Shown piece after piece: positions 9,875-18,567 of a stretch of 64,000 nucleotides of DNA. The stretch is from Bacillota bacterium. GTDB lineage: Bacteria; Bacillota; Clostridia; Christensenellales; CAG-138. Positions within the stretch are counted from its first letter, which is position 1. The number at the start of each line of letters is the position of its first letter. A model generated the notes under the pieces. That model ran no database searches and was not told the origin of the DNA. It was given only the letters and a program-made list of their open reading frames with translations. The position numbers were made by a program, and so were the translations under genes. The stretch spans positions 72,752-136,751 of the forward strand of contig JAEWCL010000023.1 in assembly GCA_023390655.1 (NCBI GenBank), given 5' to 3'.

Positions 9875-10408
9875 TTAGAGCACATATTCATACAGATCAA
9901 AATACTCCAGCCCGTATCCGCCATACCCAAGATCAACTTTGTCGATATACCGAAAGCCGCAGGCTTTGTACAGCCGGATCGCGGGCTGGTTGTGTTCATA
10001 CACATCCAGGCGCACCGCCTTTTGCCCCTGCGCCTTTGCGTAAGTCAGCGCAAACTGCACAAGGTCGTACCCGATGCCGCGCTTCAAATACGCGGGATGG
10101 ACCGCAAGCGTATGGATGACGATCACTTCCCCTTCCTCCGCCTGTATGCCCCAGCCCGCTTCCGCATATCCCCGCTCGGGCGCATGGTTTAATATGATGG
10201 ACCCCGCAATGCGTCCATCCACCATGTATACAAACAGCGTCCCGTCTTCCGCAGCGCTCGCCGCATCCTCCCTCACAGGATAAATCCTCTTGCGCCAGCC
10301 GGGATGGTTGACGCTGGCCGCCAAATGATCATTGAGTTCGTCATACAGCGCCGCAAGTTCTGCCACATCCTGAAAGGTGCCCTTGCGGATATTGTTTTGT
10401 GTGTTCAT
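9875..10408 (-). CDS. GNAT family N-acetyltransferase
   Basis: This is a 177-residue single-domain acetyltransferase. The central strand and helix VIHTLAVHPAYLKRGIGYDLVQFAL carry the acetyl-CoA pyrophosphate loop (R/KRGIGY, about 112-117), followed by AVRLDVYEHNQPAIRLYKACGF, the typical GNAT C-terminal motif. It should transfer an acetyl group to an amine of a small molecule or protein; the acceptor cannot be read from sequence. It stands alone, convergent with the hydrolase gene. Confidence 0.88.
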   Translation of the reverse strand: MNTQNNIRKGTFQDVAELAALYDELNDHLAASVNHPGWRKRIYPVREDAASAAEDGTLFVYMVDGRIAGSIILNHAPERGYAEAGWGIQAEEGEVIVIHTLAVHPAYLKRGIGYDLVQFALTYAKAQGQKAVRLDVYEHNQPAIRLYKACGFRYIDKVDLGYGGYGLEYFDLYEYVL

Positions 10409-10488
10409 AACATTTCCTTTTTACGATCATAAAAGTACTTTTTCATGGTACGTATGTCCCCGCTTACTGTCAAGCCTCTTCTAAAACA

Positions 10489-10521
10489 ACAGGGCCGATC
10501 CCATGTAGGATCGGCCCTGTT
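10489..10521 (-). terminator. Terminator hairpin downstream of the cysteine-ladder gene
   Basis: A perfect 14-bp stem (10489-10502 with 10508-10521) and a 5-nt loop lie 28 bp past the stop of the 10549-11505 gene, followed on the minus strand by GTTTTAGA. The arm begins AACAGGGCCG, the same core seen in the terminators at 18511 and 19225. Confidence 0.75.
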
Positions 10522-10548
10522 GCTGGCGCTTATTTTGTCCTCAACCGC

Positions 10549-11505
10549 TTACTTGTTGCAGTTGTAAAGACCGCTGTTCTGGAGCTGGTTCAATATGCTG
10601 TTTACGTCCACGGAACCGCTGCCGGTGGGGCAGTTGGAGCTTGCGGAGACCTTACTCTTCGCCTGATCAAGCGCCTTTGTTACGGCATCCTGCAACTGGG
10701 CGCGGGTGTCGCTGCCGGAGTTGCTTGTGGGGCAATTGGAGCCGCTGCTCTTGGGGACGGATACGCCTGCTACTTCATTGCCGCTGCCGCCCGTGGGGCA
10801 GTTGGAAGAGCCGGTATAGCCTTTGATCACTTCCTTCGCCTTTGCGACGGCGTCGTTGATATCCGTCGGGCAAGTGTTTGCGGCGGTCTCCGCTGTCTCT
10901 TTCTTCGCTTCTTCCTGTACGGCGGCTTTTACTTCGGAAGTGCTCTTCTTATCCTGCTTCTTGGTGGAAGCAACCGCTTCTACTGCGGTATCATTCGCCG
11001 CTTCTACTGCGGTATCATTCGCCGCCTCTTCTGCGGGTTCTTCTTCAACTGCCGGGATGCACTTCGTCTGTGCACAGTTGCTCTTGCAGCCCGCTTCCTT
11101 ACAATCCGCCGCGTCACAGCCGTTGGTTGCGCAATCCGCTTCCGTGCAGGAGTTGTCGTTTACCGGGGTGCTGCCGGTATTGTTGCAAACCGTGCCGGCG
11201 CAGTCCGTTGTGACGCATGCCGTTCCATCGCAGTCCACCTTGGTGCAGTCAGGCGTGGTACAGTCGCCGCTCTGGCAGACAGGCCCGTATTGCAGCACCT
11301 TTGCACTCAGCCCGCAGGCTTTGAGGGCTTCCTGAATGTTGCTGATGTCGCCCGAGGTCAGCTTATAGCTGGTTAAGCAGGTGCTTACCGGAGAAACCGC
11401 CGTTGTGGCAGTGGGGCAAGTCGACGCGGCAAGCGCGGGGACGGCTACAGCAAAGACCATCAGAAGGGCAAAGGACGTCGCTGCAATTTGCAAGATTCGC
11501 TTCAT
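10549..11505 (-). CDS. Secreted cysteine-ladder (CX4 repeat) protein
   Basis: I do not recognise this 318-residue protein. It has a signal peptide (about 1-27, ending PALAAS). Cysteines at 77, 82, 87, 92, 97, 102 and 107 are spaced by exactly four residues. A second block has Cys at 120, 125, 130, 135, 140, 144 and 149, with one short step. A Glu/Ala-rich linker follows, containing the tandem AANDTAVE (DNA repeat near 10979-11036). The C-terminal part carries four Cys-Pro-Thr motifs (TCPT once, NCPT three times) in Ser/Gly-rich linkers; another TCPT follows the signal peptide. ATG 11505 is preceded by GGAG, better than the upstream start. Possible roles are metal binding, a disulfide-stacked helix or a surface-layer protein; none is shown. 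Confidence 0.8.
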   Translation of the reverse strand: MKRILQIAATSFALLMVFAVAVPALAASTCPTATTAVSPVSTCLTSYKLTSGDISNIQEALKACGLSAKVLQYGPVCQSGDCTTPDCTKVDCDGTACVTTDCAGTVCNNTGSTPVNDNSCTEADCATNGCDAADCKEAGCKSNCAQTKCIPAVEEEPAEEAANDTAVEAANDTAVEAVASTKKQDKKSTSEVKAAVQEEAKKETAETAANTCPTDINDAVAKAKEVIKGYTGSSNCPTGGSGNEVAGVSVPKSSGSNCPTSNSGSDTRAQLQDAVTKALDQAKSKVSASSNCPTGSGSVDVNSILNQLQNSGLYNCNK

Positions 11506-11533
11506 TGTTTTGCATCTCCTTTTGTTTGATGAA

Positions 11534-11572
11534 TGTATAATAACACGCATTATACATGTTTTCCAGTGAACA
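11534..11572 (-). promoter_or_regulatory. Promoter-like module shared with the 13529-14740 gene
   Basis: On the minus strand the sequence reads TGTTCACTGGA, 16 bp, then TGTTATTATACA, ending 28 bp before the ATG at 11505. The same two blocks with the same 16-bp spacing precede the gene at 14740. The second block contains a TATTAT that could be a -10 element; the first does not match a sigma-A -35 well, so another sigma factor or an activator site is possible. The region 11573-11943 shows nothing else that I can support apart from the ribosome site of the next gene. Confidence 0.55.
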
Positions 11573-11943
11573 TAATATGAATATACGCCTATTTAATGGC
11601 GCTATTTTGTATTTTTGAAATGTATGTTTCCAGCATATCCATAGATTGGCTCGCAATCCAACCCTCGCAATTTTGCAATATTTCCTGCAAGAAAAGGACG
11701 TGCAATCAGAAAGGCAGCGCCATTATGATGTTTGCAAGGACCGCTATAGCGATGATGACGTTTCCAAAAGTGCCGGCATTTGAAAACACGGGAAAAAATG
11801 TAGCGGAAATACAAAACTAGCAGGCTTTGATTGATATGGTAAAATGAGTGTAACAATAAGCAGGAATTTGTCGGATCACTTTGAATCAGCCGCTATGACG
11901 CAACAGGCGGATACACTGCTGCATGGTTGGGGAGGTCATTCCA

Positions 11944-13443
11944 TTGAATATCGTTATTTGGTTCATGCTCATTTCAACGGTGGCTTCCATCGTGCTGCTG
12001 GTATACGCTGTTGCAAACCATCATTCCGAACGGTCATTTTTCTTGATCTTCTTTTCCTTCTGCGGCTTTTTGTATACCGTCGGCTACCTGCTCGAAATCG
12101 TTTCCCCCACGCTGGAGGCCGCCTTTCTGGGTGTCCGTGTACAAAAAATGGGATCGTTGCTCATTGTACCGCTGCATTATCTCTTTATACGGGATGTTTA
12201 CGGGGAAAGGCGGCTCAACCCGCTTCAACTTTGCCTGCTCCTTGCGCTGCCCGGTTTCAATCTCCTCACCGCCCAGGCGTTTCCGCTGGTGCGGCTGCAT
12301 TATACGGATATCGCATATTTTCGGAGCAGCCTGATCGCCAATTGCCATGGATATGCGGGGCCGGTCAACTATCTGGCCATCGCCTATAATTTTTTTCTTG
12401 TCTTTCTGAGCATCCGGCGTATTCTGCGTCATATGCGGGCGGGAAGCAAGCCGCAACAGCGCCAGAGCGCTTTCCTGCTGGCATCGGTCCTGCTTCCGCT
12501 CCTTGTGAACATTTACCACACCCTTTCCTACAGCCACCTTCGGGTCGACCTGAACCCCTTTGCGGTCTCGGTTTCCCTGGCGCTGCTTCTATACTCCGTA
12601 CGGATGCAAAATCTGCTCAATGTGGTGCCGCTGGCACGGGCCCAGGTGATTGAGTCGATGGCGGACGCCTTTATCGTCTGCGGCAAGGACTTCAGCTTTC
12701 TCGACGCAAACCAGGCGGCCAGGCGGTTGTTCCCAGAGTTGAACACCCTGCTTCCCGGCGAAGCGATGGAGCAGGTGAAGCGGTTTGAAAACGAAGAGGA
12801 ATTGTGCCTGCAAATAGACGGCGAGACGAAGTTTTACAAAATAGCCCGAACCCATATTGCGCAAAACAGCAAAAGCGGCGGCATCTGTATTGTATTGCAC
12901 GACATCACCGATAAAGAAAATGAGCTGAAAAAGCTCTATGGCAAAGCAACCTTCGACCCTTTGATGCATATCTACAACCGGGCTACCTTCTTTGATCTTG
13001 CCAAATTCGCGCTCAGTTCCGCCAAAGCAAAAAACCTTCCCTATGCGCTGCTGATGATTGATCTGGATCATTTCAAGGCGGTAAACGATACCTATGGCCA
13101 CTCCTGCGGCGACACGGCGCTTGAAACCATCGCCGTCATAGTAAAAGGCCACTTCCGCAAAAGCGACATCGTGGGGCGCTACGGCGGCGAGGAAATTGTC
13201 GTCCTTCTAGAGAATATCTCCGCCCGGCAACTGCTTGCCGTCGTGGAAAAGCTCCGTACCAACATTGCATACACGGTTATTCCTTATCACGAAAACGAGA
13301 TGCATATCACCGTCAGCATTGGGATGACGCATTCTCCCGCCGGAAATGCGCATTCGCTGGAGGAGATGCTGGTTCAGGCGGATGCGGCATTGTACAACGC
13401 CAAGAACGGCGGGCGCAACCGCGCCTGCCTGTATGACGAATAG
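11944..13443 (+). CDS. Diguanylate cyclase: 7TM sensor, PAS, GGDEF
   Basis: Residues 1-215 contain about seven hydrophobic segments resembling the 7TM sensor domain found at the N-terminus of some histidine kinases. A PAS-like domain (about 225-315) follows and then a GGDEF domain (about 335-495). The signature is GGEEI in RYGGEEIVVLLE, an accepted active form. RKSD five residues upstream matches the RxxD product-inhibition site. It should make cyclic-di-GMP from two GTP in response to a membrane or cytosolic signal. TTG at 11944 lies 8 bp after GGAGG (11931-11935), so I use it rather than the ATG at 11923, which lies before that site. Confidence 0.9.
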   Translation: MNIVIWFMLISTVASIVLLVYAVANHHSERSFFLIFFSFCGFLYTVGYLLEIVSPTLEAAFLGVRVQKMGSLLIVPLHYLFIRDVYGERRLNPLQLCLLLALPGFNLLTAQAFPLVRLHYTDIAYFRSSLIANCHGYAGPVNYLAIAYNFFLVFLSIRRILRHMRAGSKPQQRQSAFLLASVLLPLLVNIYHTLSYSHLRVDLNPFAVSVSLALLLYSVRMQNLLNVVPLARAQVIESMADAFIVCGKDFSFLDANQAARRLFPELNTLLPGEAMEQVKRFENEEELCLQIDGETKFYKIARTHIAQNSKSGGICIVLHDITDKENELKKLYGKATFDPLMHIYNRATFFDLAKFALSSAKAKNLPYALLMIDLDHFKAVNDTYGHSCGDTALETIAVIVKGHFRKSDIVGRYGGEEIVVLLENISARQLLAVVEKLRTNIAYTVIPYHENEMHITVSIGMTHSPAGNAHSLEEMLVQADAALYNAKNGGRNRACLYDE

Positions 13444-13473
13444 GCATCTGCATCCAATCGATCCTGCCAGAAA

Positions 13474-13508
13474 AAAGGGGCTGCGGCACTAAGTGCCGCA
13501 GCCCCTTT
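13474..13508. terminator. Bidirectional terminator between convergent genes
   Basis: A perfect 16-bp stem (13474-13489 with 13493-13508) and a 3-nt loop with an A-tract before it and T-rich sequence after it serve the GGDEF gene on the plus strand and the SH3/CAP gene on the minus strand. Confidence 0.9.
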
Positions 13509-13528
13509 CTGGTTATTTTTATGCAGGA

Positions 13529-14740
13529 TCAATAGCCGAACAGGTGTACCCAATAGGTGACGCCGTTGACCCGCAGGCAGGCGGAGCCTGTCTTTGTAAA
13601 GCTGGTGCGCATGGCGTTCTCCCTGTGACCCTGAGAGTTCATGAACCCGTCCGCAGCGCTCTGCGCGGTGGGCAGCCCGGAGCCTTTGGCGATGTTTTCG
13701 CCGTTGACATGCTCGGGATCGACAGTGAACACCATGGTGCCGTCCGGACGCTCGTGGCTGAACTTCTGCACAATCTCCTGTACGCGGATCTTTGCGGCCT
13801 TATTGAGGGCATCGGTCGTGGTCAGCTTTGCAATGCCGGACTGTGTGCGGTAATTGTTGATGATGTTGACCAATTCCGCTGCGGCCGCATCGTCATAGCC
13901 GCTCTGGCTGCTGTTTGAACCGGAGCCGGAGTTGCCGGAACCGGAGCTGCCGCCGTTGTAGCTGCTTGCGGTGAGGTACTGGCTGCTGACATAGCCTGTG
14001 CCGCCGTTGTAGGTGATCTTGGTCCAGGTGCCGCTTGTACCAAGCTTGGGCACGATGGTGCCTTTATAAAGGGAACCGATCACGCTGTAGTTCGTACCCG
14101 GCCCGCTCCTGACATTGACGTTTGTAGTAGCGGCCACATATCCGGTTTCAGTCGTGGTGCCGCCGGAAGAACTGCCGCCGGAGGAACCACCCGAGGAATT
14201 ACCGCCGGAGGACGAGCTTGCAGCCTTGAGATAATCCGTGCTGACATAGGCCTTCGTGCCGTTATAGTTGATGATGGTCCAGGAGCCCGATGTGCCGAGC
14301 TTTGCAACCGTTGCGCCCTTACTTAATACGCCGAGTTTGGAATAGCCTGTCCCCGGCCCGCTTCTGACATTGACATTCACTGTTGCGGTCACATAGCCGC
14401 TTGCAGTTGTGGTATCGGAAGAACCGGCGGCCTTTACATAATCGGAGCTGACATAGGCCTTTTGGCCGTTATAGTTGATGATGCTCCAGGAACCCGATGT
14501 GCCGAGCTTCTCTACCTTGGTGCCCTTTGAAATCAGGCCGAGTATCGAGTATCCGGTGCCGGGGCCGCAGCGCACGTTGACGTTTGCCGTGGCTTCCACA
14601 TAGGAGGCGGCAAGCACCTCTGCGGTAACGGCTGCATGGGCATCAGTCGAACCCTGTTCTACCGCCAGCGCAGGCACAGCAAGCGCCATGGACATTGCAA
14701 GCGTGAGACCGAGGGCTGCGGTTTGCAGGAAACGCTTCAT
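13529..14740 (-). CDS. Secreted protein with three SH3 repeats and a CAP domain
   Basis: The 403-residue protein has a signal peptide (about 1-27). Three bacterial SH3 repeats (about 50-107, 115-171, 200-257) share the pattern NVNVR.GPGTGYS..G.L.KGT.V..LGTSG.W..I.YNG..AYVS. Ser/Gly-rich linkers join them. The C-terminal CAP/SCP domain (about 285-403) has AELVNIINNYRTQSGI, FSHERPDGT and the HRENAM segment with the family's His and Glu. SH3b repeats usually bind peptidoglycan, so the protein probably sits in the wall. Such proteins are common in spore-forming Clostridia; the CAP function is unknown. Its promoter block and leader resemble those of the 10549-11505 gene. Confidence 0.92.
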   Translation of the reverse strand: MKRFLQTAALGLTLAMSMALAVPALAVEQGSTDAHAAVTAEVLAASYVEATANVNVRCGPGTGYSILGLISKGTKVEKLGTSGSWSIINYNGQKAYVSSDYVKAAGSSDTTTASGYVTATVNVNVRSGPGTGYSKLGVLSKGATVAKLGTSGSWTIINYNGTKAYVSTDYLKAASSSSGGNSSGGSSGGSSSGGTTTETGYVAATTNVNVRSGPGTNYSVIGSLYKGTIVPKLGTSGTWTKITYNGGTGYVSSQYLTASSYNGGSSGSGNSGSGSNSSQSGYDDAAAAELVNIINNYRTQSGIAKLTTTDALNKAAKIRVQEIVQKFSHERPDGTMVFTVDPEHVNGENIAKGSGLPTAQSAADGFMNSQGHRENAMRTSFTKTGSACLRVNGVTYWVHLFGY

Positions 14741-14767
14741 TTTCTGTTCTCTCCTTCTGTCGTTTTC

Positions 14768-14806
14768 TGTATAATAACATGATTACATATACAACTCCAA
14801 TGAACA
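14768..14806 (-). promoter_or_regulatory. Promoter-like module shared with the 10549-11505 gene
   Basis: The minus strand reads TGTTCATTGGA, 16 bp, TGTTATTATACA, ending 27 bp before the ATG at 14740. Block identity, spacing and distance to the start match the module at 11534-11572. The remaining sequence 14807-15112, up to the next gene on the plus strand, is AT-rich and shows no gene. Confidence 0.55.
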
Positions 14807-15112
14807 AACCATAAATAAACCGATATATTCTGCGCCTTTTTGCATAAACTTGCAAATCCGGTGACAGAAATAGAAAATGCAGGGAATTGCATTCCCTCCT
14901 TCATATTCCCTGTATTCTACCGGGTTTTCGGTAACGCTTCCAACTATTCCTTGTACGCAAATAAATTAGAATATGCTACACTCACTCCGTTATACCGTTG
15001 AACCATCCATGCGCAGGACAATTCAGCAGTCTCACACGTCATCCAATCCTTGCCTCAACCGAGCGCCGGGCGTGCAAAGCTTACCAATTTTCAGATGATG
15101 GGGGAATACTCT

Positions 15113-18100
15113 ATGCATAGACCCGAATGGCGCAGGCTCTGTTCCATATTCCTGGCAGTCCTGTTCGCCTTATCCGCCGTGCCGCATGCATTCGCCTTGG
15201 AAAACATCCCATATCTTGCCGAACTCAACGTAAGCGGCGGAAAACTGAATGAAGCATTCAGTCCCAAGAAGCATTCTTATACCGTTACATTGGAAACCGA
15301 AGCAACCGCCGTAACCATTACCGCCGTTGCGGAAGACCCCGCAGCCGTTGTGACCATCAACGGGGCGGCGGCAACACAACGCACCCTGACATTGGAGGGG
15401 ACGTCCAAAGCCTCCATCCAGGTGACGGCGGCGGACGGAGAACGGAACGCCACCTATACCGTGGAGCTCGTTGCGCCCGTTGCTCCTTCAGAAAAAACCT
15501 CCGCTGCCGCACCGGAAGAAACGTCTGCCGTTCTTTCCGCGGAAACGCCCGTTGCGCCGCCCGTGGAAACGCCTGCCACGCCTACGGAAACACCCGCTGT
15601 GCCTGCGGAAACACCCGTTGCGCCGCCGGAGAAAAATCCCGTTGTACTGCCGGAAGAAGCACCTGTTGCGCTGCCGGAAGAGAACCTTGCCGCCGTCTCC
15701 AATAATGCGTATCTGGGAGACCTCGACGGCGAGTTCAATCTCCTTACCCCTTACCTGGAGCGAACCGTCTTCCATTATACCGTACAGCCGACCCCTGGCG
15801 AAACAAGCGTCTATCTGGTCTTTGAGGCGGAAGACCCCGCAGCGACCATCCGGGTAAACGGTGAACAGCGAAACGATATTACGTTGAAGTTTTCCAATGG
15901 CGTCAAGGAAGCCACGGTGGAAATCACCGCCGCGGACGGCGTGACAAAGAACATCTATACCTTCGCCATATCCCGTACCAGCAACAATGCGGACCTCTAT
16001 TTTCTTGGTACGGATCCGGAAACAGGCAGGTTGGATCCGGAATTCCATCCGTACATCACCACATATGACGCGATCCCTACCGGAAAGTATCCTTTGGTGT
16101 ATTTCGGCTTCATCCCGATGGACGCCTATGCGTCTATCAAAATCGATGGGATAAGGACATATCTGAACGAGGAGGGTTACTATGGCTGGGAAGTGGGTAC
16201 CGAAGCCGGCCTTCGCACCACCGCAACCATAGAGGTCATCGCAAGCGATGGAACAGCCGAAAAGACCTATACCGTCCGTTATTCCAATCCCTCCATCAAG
16301 CTCGGCACACCGTCGCTGACGGCTACGGCGCAGCGGTTTGATACCGTCAAGCTTTCCTGGAACGAAATCTCCGGCGCCAGGGGGTATGAGGTATACCGCG
16401 CTACCTCCAGCGGCGGCACCTATACCAAGGCCGCCTCGGTGGAAAATGGCACAACCTATACCGATACCGGTCTCAAATCGGGCCAGCGCTACTACTACAA
16501 GGTGCGCGCCTATTCCCTCTCGTACAGCGGCAAAATTTATGGGAGCTTCTCCTCCTACAAATACGCCACGCCCGCCTGGGGCACCCTCAAGGCAACAGCT
16601 TCCGTTACGCATAAGACGGTGCGCCTAAGCTGGAACGCAGTCGCGGACGCCACAGGGTATGAAGTGCTCCGCAGCACATCCTCCAAGGGTACCTATGTGA
16701 GTGTTGCTACAAACGTAACCGAAACCACCTACACCGATACCAACGTTGCGGCGGGCAAGACTTACTATTACAAGGTCCGCCCTTTGCATTCCGGTGCAGC
16801 GACCCAACACGGGCCGGATTCCGCCGTGCTTTCCGCTACGCCCACTTGGGGCAGCGTCAAGTTCAGCACGCCTTCCGTCACCCATAAAACCGTTACCCTC
16901 CGCTGGAACGCGGTTGCGGGCGCGACAGGCTATGAGGTGCTTCGCAGCACATCCTCCAAGGGCACGTATGTCAGCATTGCCGCGAATGTAGACGACACCA
17001 CCTATACCGATACCGGCGTTGCAGCGGGCAAGACGTACTACTATAAGGTGCGTCCCATCGACGCCTCCGGGGAAACAACGCTGTACGGCACCATGTCCAC
17101 CGTCCAGTCCGCTACCCCCGCGTGGCCGGGCATCAAGTTCACGTCCCCAGCAAGCGTTACGCATAAGGCGATCACCCTGCGCTGGAACGCAGTTGCGGGC
17201 GCGACAGGCTACGAGGTACTCCGCAGCACATCCTCCAAGGGCACGTATGTCAGCATCGCAGCGGACGTTGCGGAAACGACGTTCACCGATACCGGCGTTG
17301 TGGCGGGCAAGACGTACTACTATAAGGTGCGCCCCATCGACGCTTCGGGTGAAACGGCGCTCTACGGCACCATGTCCGCCGCCCAATCCGCAGCACCCGT
17401 CTGGGGCGCTGTGAAATTCGGTACGGCAACGCCTACCTATCAAAGCATCGGCCTCAGGTGGAACGCCATCGCAGGCGCAACCGGGTACGAAATACAGCGC
17501 AGCACGTCCTCCAAGGGCACGTATACCGTCATTGCAACCGTAACAGAAGCATCCTTTACCGATACGGACGTCATCACCGGCAAGACCTATTCTTACAAGG
17601 TGCGCCCGCTCGATGCCTCCGGCGAATCCACGCTGTACGGGCCGGCGTCCGCTTATCAGTCCGTCGCCGCCGCATGGCCGCAGGTATCCGTCAAGGCCTT
17701 GTCGAGTACCTACAACAGTGTACTCATCACATGGAACGCCGTAGCAGGTGCAACCGCTTACGAGGTACAGCGCAGCACGTCCTCCAAGGGCGTCTATACG
17801 GCAATCGCGGAAGGCGTCACCGAAACCAGCTTTACCGATACGGGGCTGACCGCAGGCAAGACCTATTATTACAAGGTGCGCCCGTATGACGGCAGCGCAG
17901 ACCCCAAGGTATATGGGCCCGTCTCTGCCTGCAAAGCCGCAACCCCCTCCTGGCCTTCCCTGACGCTGCAGGCGGCCTCCGGCGGGTTTGACAGCGTGAG
18001 ACTGAACTGGAACGCCATAGAAGGCGCAGCAGGCTATGAAGTGTACCGCGCGGACTCCTCCCGCGGCACGTACCGGCTCGTTGCGACAGCAACCGCCTCC

Positions 18101-18496
18101 TCCCTGACGGATGAAGGCCTCTCTGCCGGAAAGACCTACTATTACAAGGTGCGCGCGTTTGACGAAACGGACAGCAGCCGTGTCTACGGCGGATACTCGT
18201 CCTACAAGTACGCAAAGCCCGTCCCCGCAGCGCCCACGGGATTGACTGCGGCATCTTCGCAGGGCGGCGTTGCGCTCGACTGGAACGACGTCCCCGGCGC
18301 CGCGATGTATGAAGTATACCGCGCTACCAGTAAGAGCGGCAGTTACACCAAGATTGCGACCACCGCCGAGTCCCAGACGTTGAGCACCGGACTGAGCGCG
18401 GGCAGGACATACTACTATAAGGTGCGCGCCTACACGCTTTCCGGCAAAGAAAAAATCTACAGTTCCTATTCGGCCATTGTTTCGGGCAAAAAGTAA
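15113..18496 (+). CDS. Large secreted protein: cadherin-like repeats plus eight FN3 repeats
   Basis: The 1127-residue product has a signal peptide (about 1-28, ending HAFA). A cadherin-like beta-sandwich domain (about 32-120, YLAELNVSGGKLNEAFSP) is followed by a Pro/Glu/Thr linker with repeated ETPVAPP units and two more domains of this type. Eight fibronectin type III repeats follow, each about 90 residues, with the core WNAVAGATGYEV.RSTSSKG and YYYKVR. There is no sorting signal or membrane anchor, so it is secreted or held by non-covalent contacts. ATG 15113 follows GGGGGA; the upstream in-frame ATG has no such site and would bury the signal peptide. An adhesive or structural surface role is inferred. 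Confidence 0.9.
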   Translation: MHRPEWRRLCSIFLAVLFALSAVPHAFALENIPYLAELNVSGGKLNEAFSPKKHSYTVTLETEATAVTITAVAEDPAAVVTINGAAATQRTLTLEGTSKASIQVTAADGERNATYTVELVAPVAPSEKTSAAAPEETSAVLSAETPVAPPVETPATPTETPAVPAETPVAPPEKNPVVLPEEAPVALPEENLAAVSNNAYLGDLDGEFNLLTPYLERTVFHYTVQPTPGETSVYLVFEAEDPAATIRVNGEQRNDITLKFSNGVKEATVEITAADGVTKNIYTFAISRTSNNADLYFLGTDPETGRLDPEFHPYITTYDAIPTGKYPLVYFGFIPMDAYASIKIDGIRTYLNEEGYYGWEVGTEAGLRTTATIEVIASDGTAEKTYTVRYSNPSIKLGTPSLTATAQRFDTVKLSWNEISGARGYEVYRATSSGGTYTKAASVENGTTYTDTGLKSGQRYYYKVRAYSLSYSGKIYGSFSSYKYATPAWGTLKATASVTHKTVRLSWNAVADATGYEVLRSTSSKGTYVSVATNVTETTYTDTNVAAGKTYYYKVRPLHSGAATQHGPDSAVLSATPTWGSVKFSTPSVTHKTVTLRWNAVAGATGYEVLRSTSSKGTYVSIAANVDDTTYTDTGVAAGKTYYYKVRPIDASGETTLYGTMSTVQSATPAWPGIKFTSPASVTHKAITLRWNAVAGATGYEVLRSTSSKGTYVSIAADVAETTFTDTGVVAGKTYYYKVRPIDASGETALYGTMSAAQSAAPVWGAVKFGTATPTYQSIGLRWNAIAGATGYEIQRSTSSKGTYTVIATVTEASFTDTDVITGKTYSYKVRPLDASGESTLYGPASAYQSVAAAWPQVSVKALSSTYNSVLITWNAVAGATAYEVQRSTSSKGVYTAIAEGVTETSFTDTGLTAGKTYYYKVRPYDGSADPKVYGPVSACKAATPSWPSLTLQAASGGFDSVRLNWNAIEGAAGYEVYRADSSRGTYRLVATATASSLTDEGLSAGKTYYYKVRAFDETDSSRVYGGYSSYKYAKPVPAAPTGLTAASSQGGVALDWNDVPGAAMYEVYRATSKSGSYTKIATTAESQTLSTGLSAGRTYYYKVRAYTLSGKEKIYSSYSAIVSGKK
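16303..18480 (+). repeat. Eight tandem FN3-coding repeats
   Basis: The coding DNA repeats with a period near 280 bp. The middle copies are nearly identical at the segment encoding GCATGYEVLRSTSSKGTYVS-like residues (compare about 16650, 16920, 17200 and 17490), while the first and last copies are diverged. This suggests recent amplification or gene conversion of the central copies. Confidence 0.8.
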
Positions 18497-18510
18497 GGAG
18501 TCAGCTAAAA

Positions 18511-18536
18511 CAGGGCCGCTCGAAAGAGCGGCCCTG
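18511..18536 (+). terminator. Terminator after the FN3 gene
   Basis: An 11-bp stem CAGGGCCGCTC with its complement closes on a GAAA tetraloop 15 bp after the stop. A run of T is lacking, so termination may be partial. The stem matches the terminator at 19225-19254. Confidence 0.7.
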
Positions 18537-18567
18537 TCATACTATCAATGGAAAGTTGGAAGGCAGC

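Noticed and set aside
15488..16612. 374-residue minus-strand frame within the FN3 gene
   Set aside because: Antisense shadow of a repetitive gene; Gly/Arg-rich with no domain.
16303..18480. Regular repeats that could be taken for a CRISPR array
   Set aside because: They are coding FN3 repeats in one frame with a period near 280 bp and no short repeat/spacer pattern.
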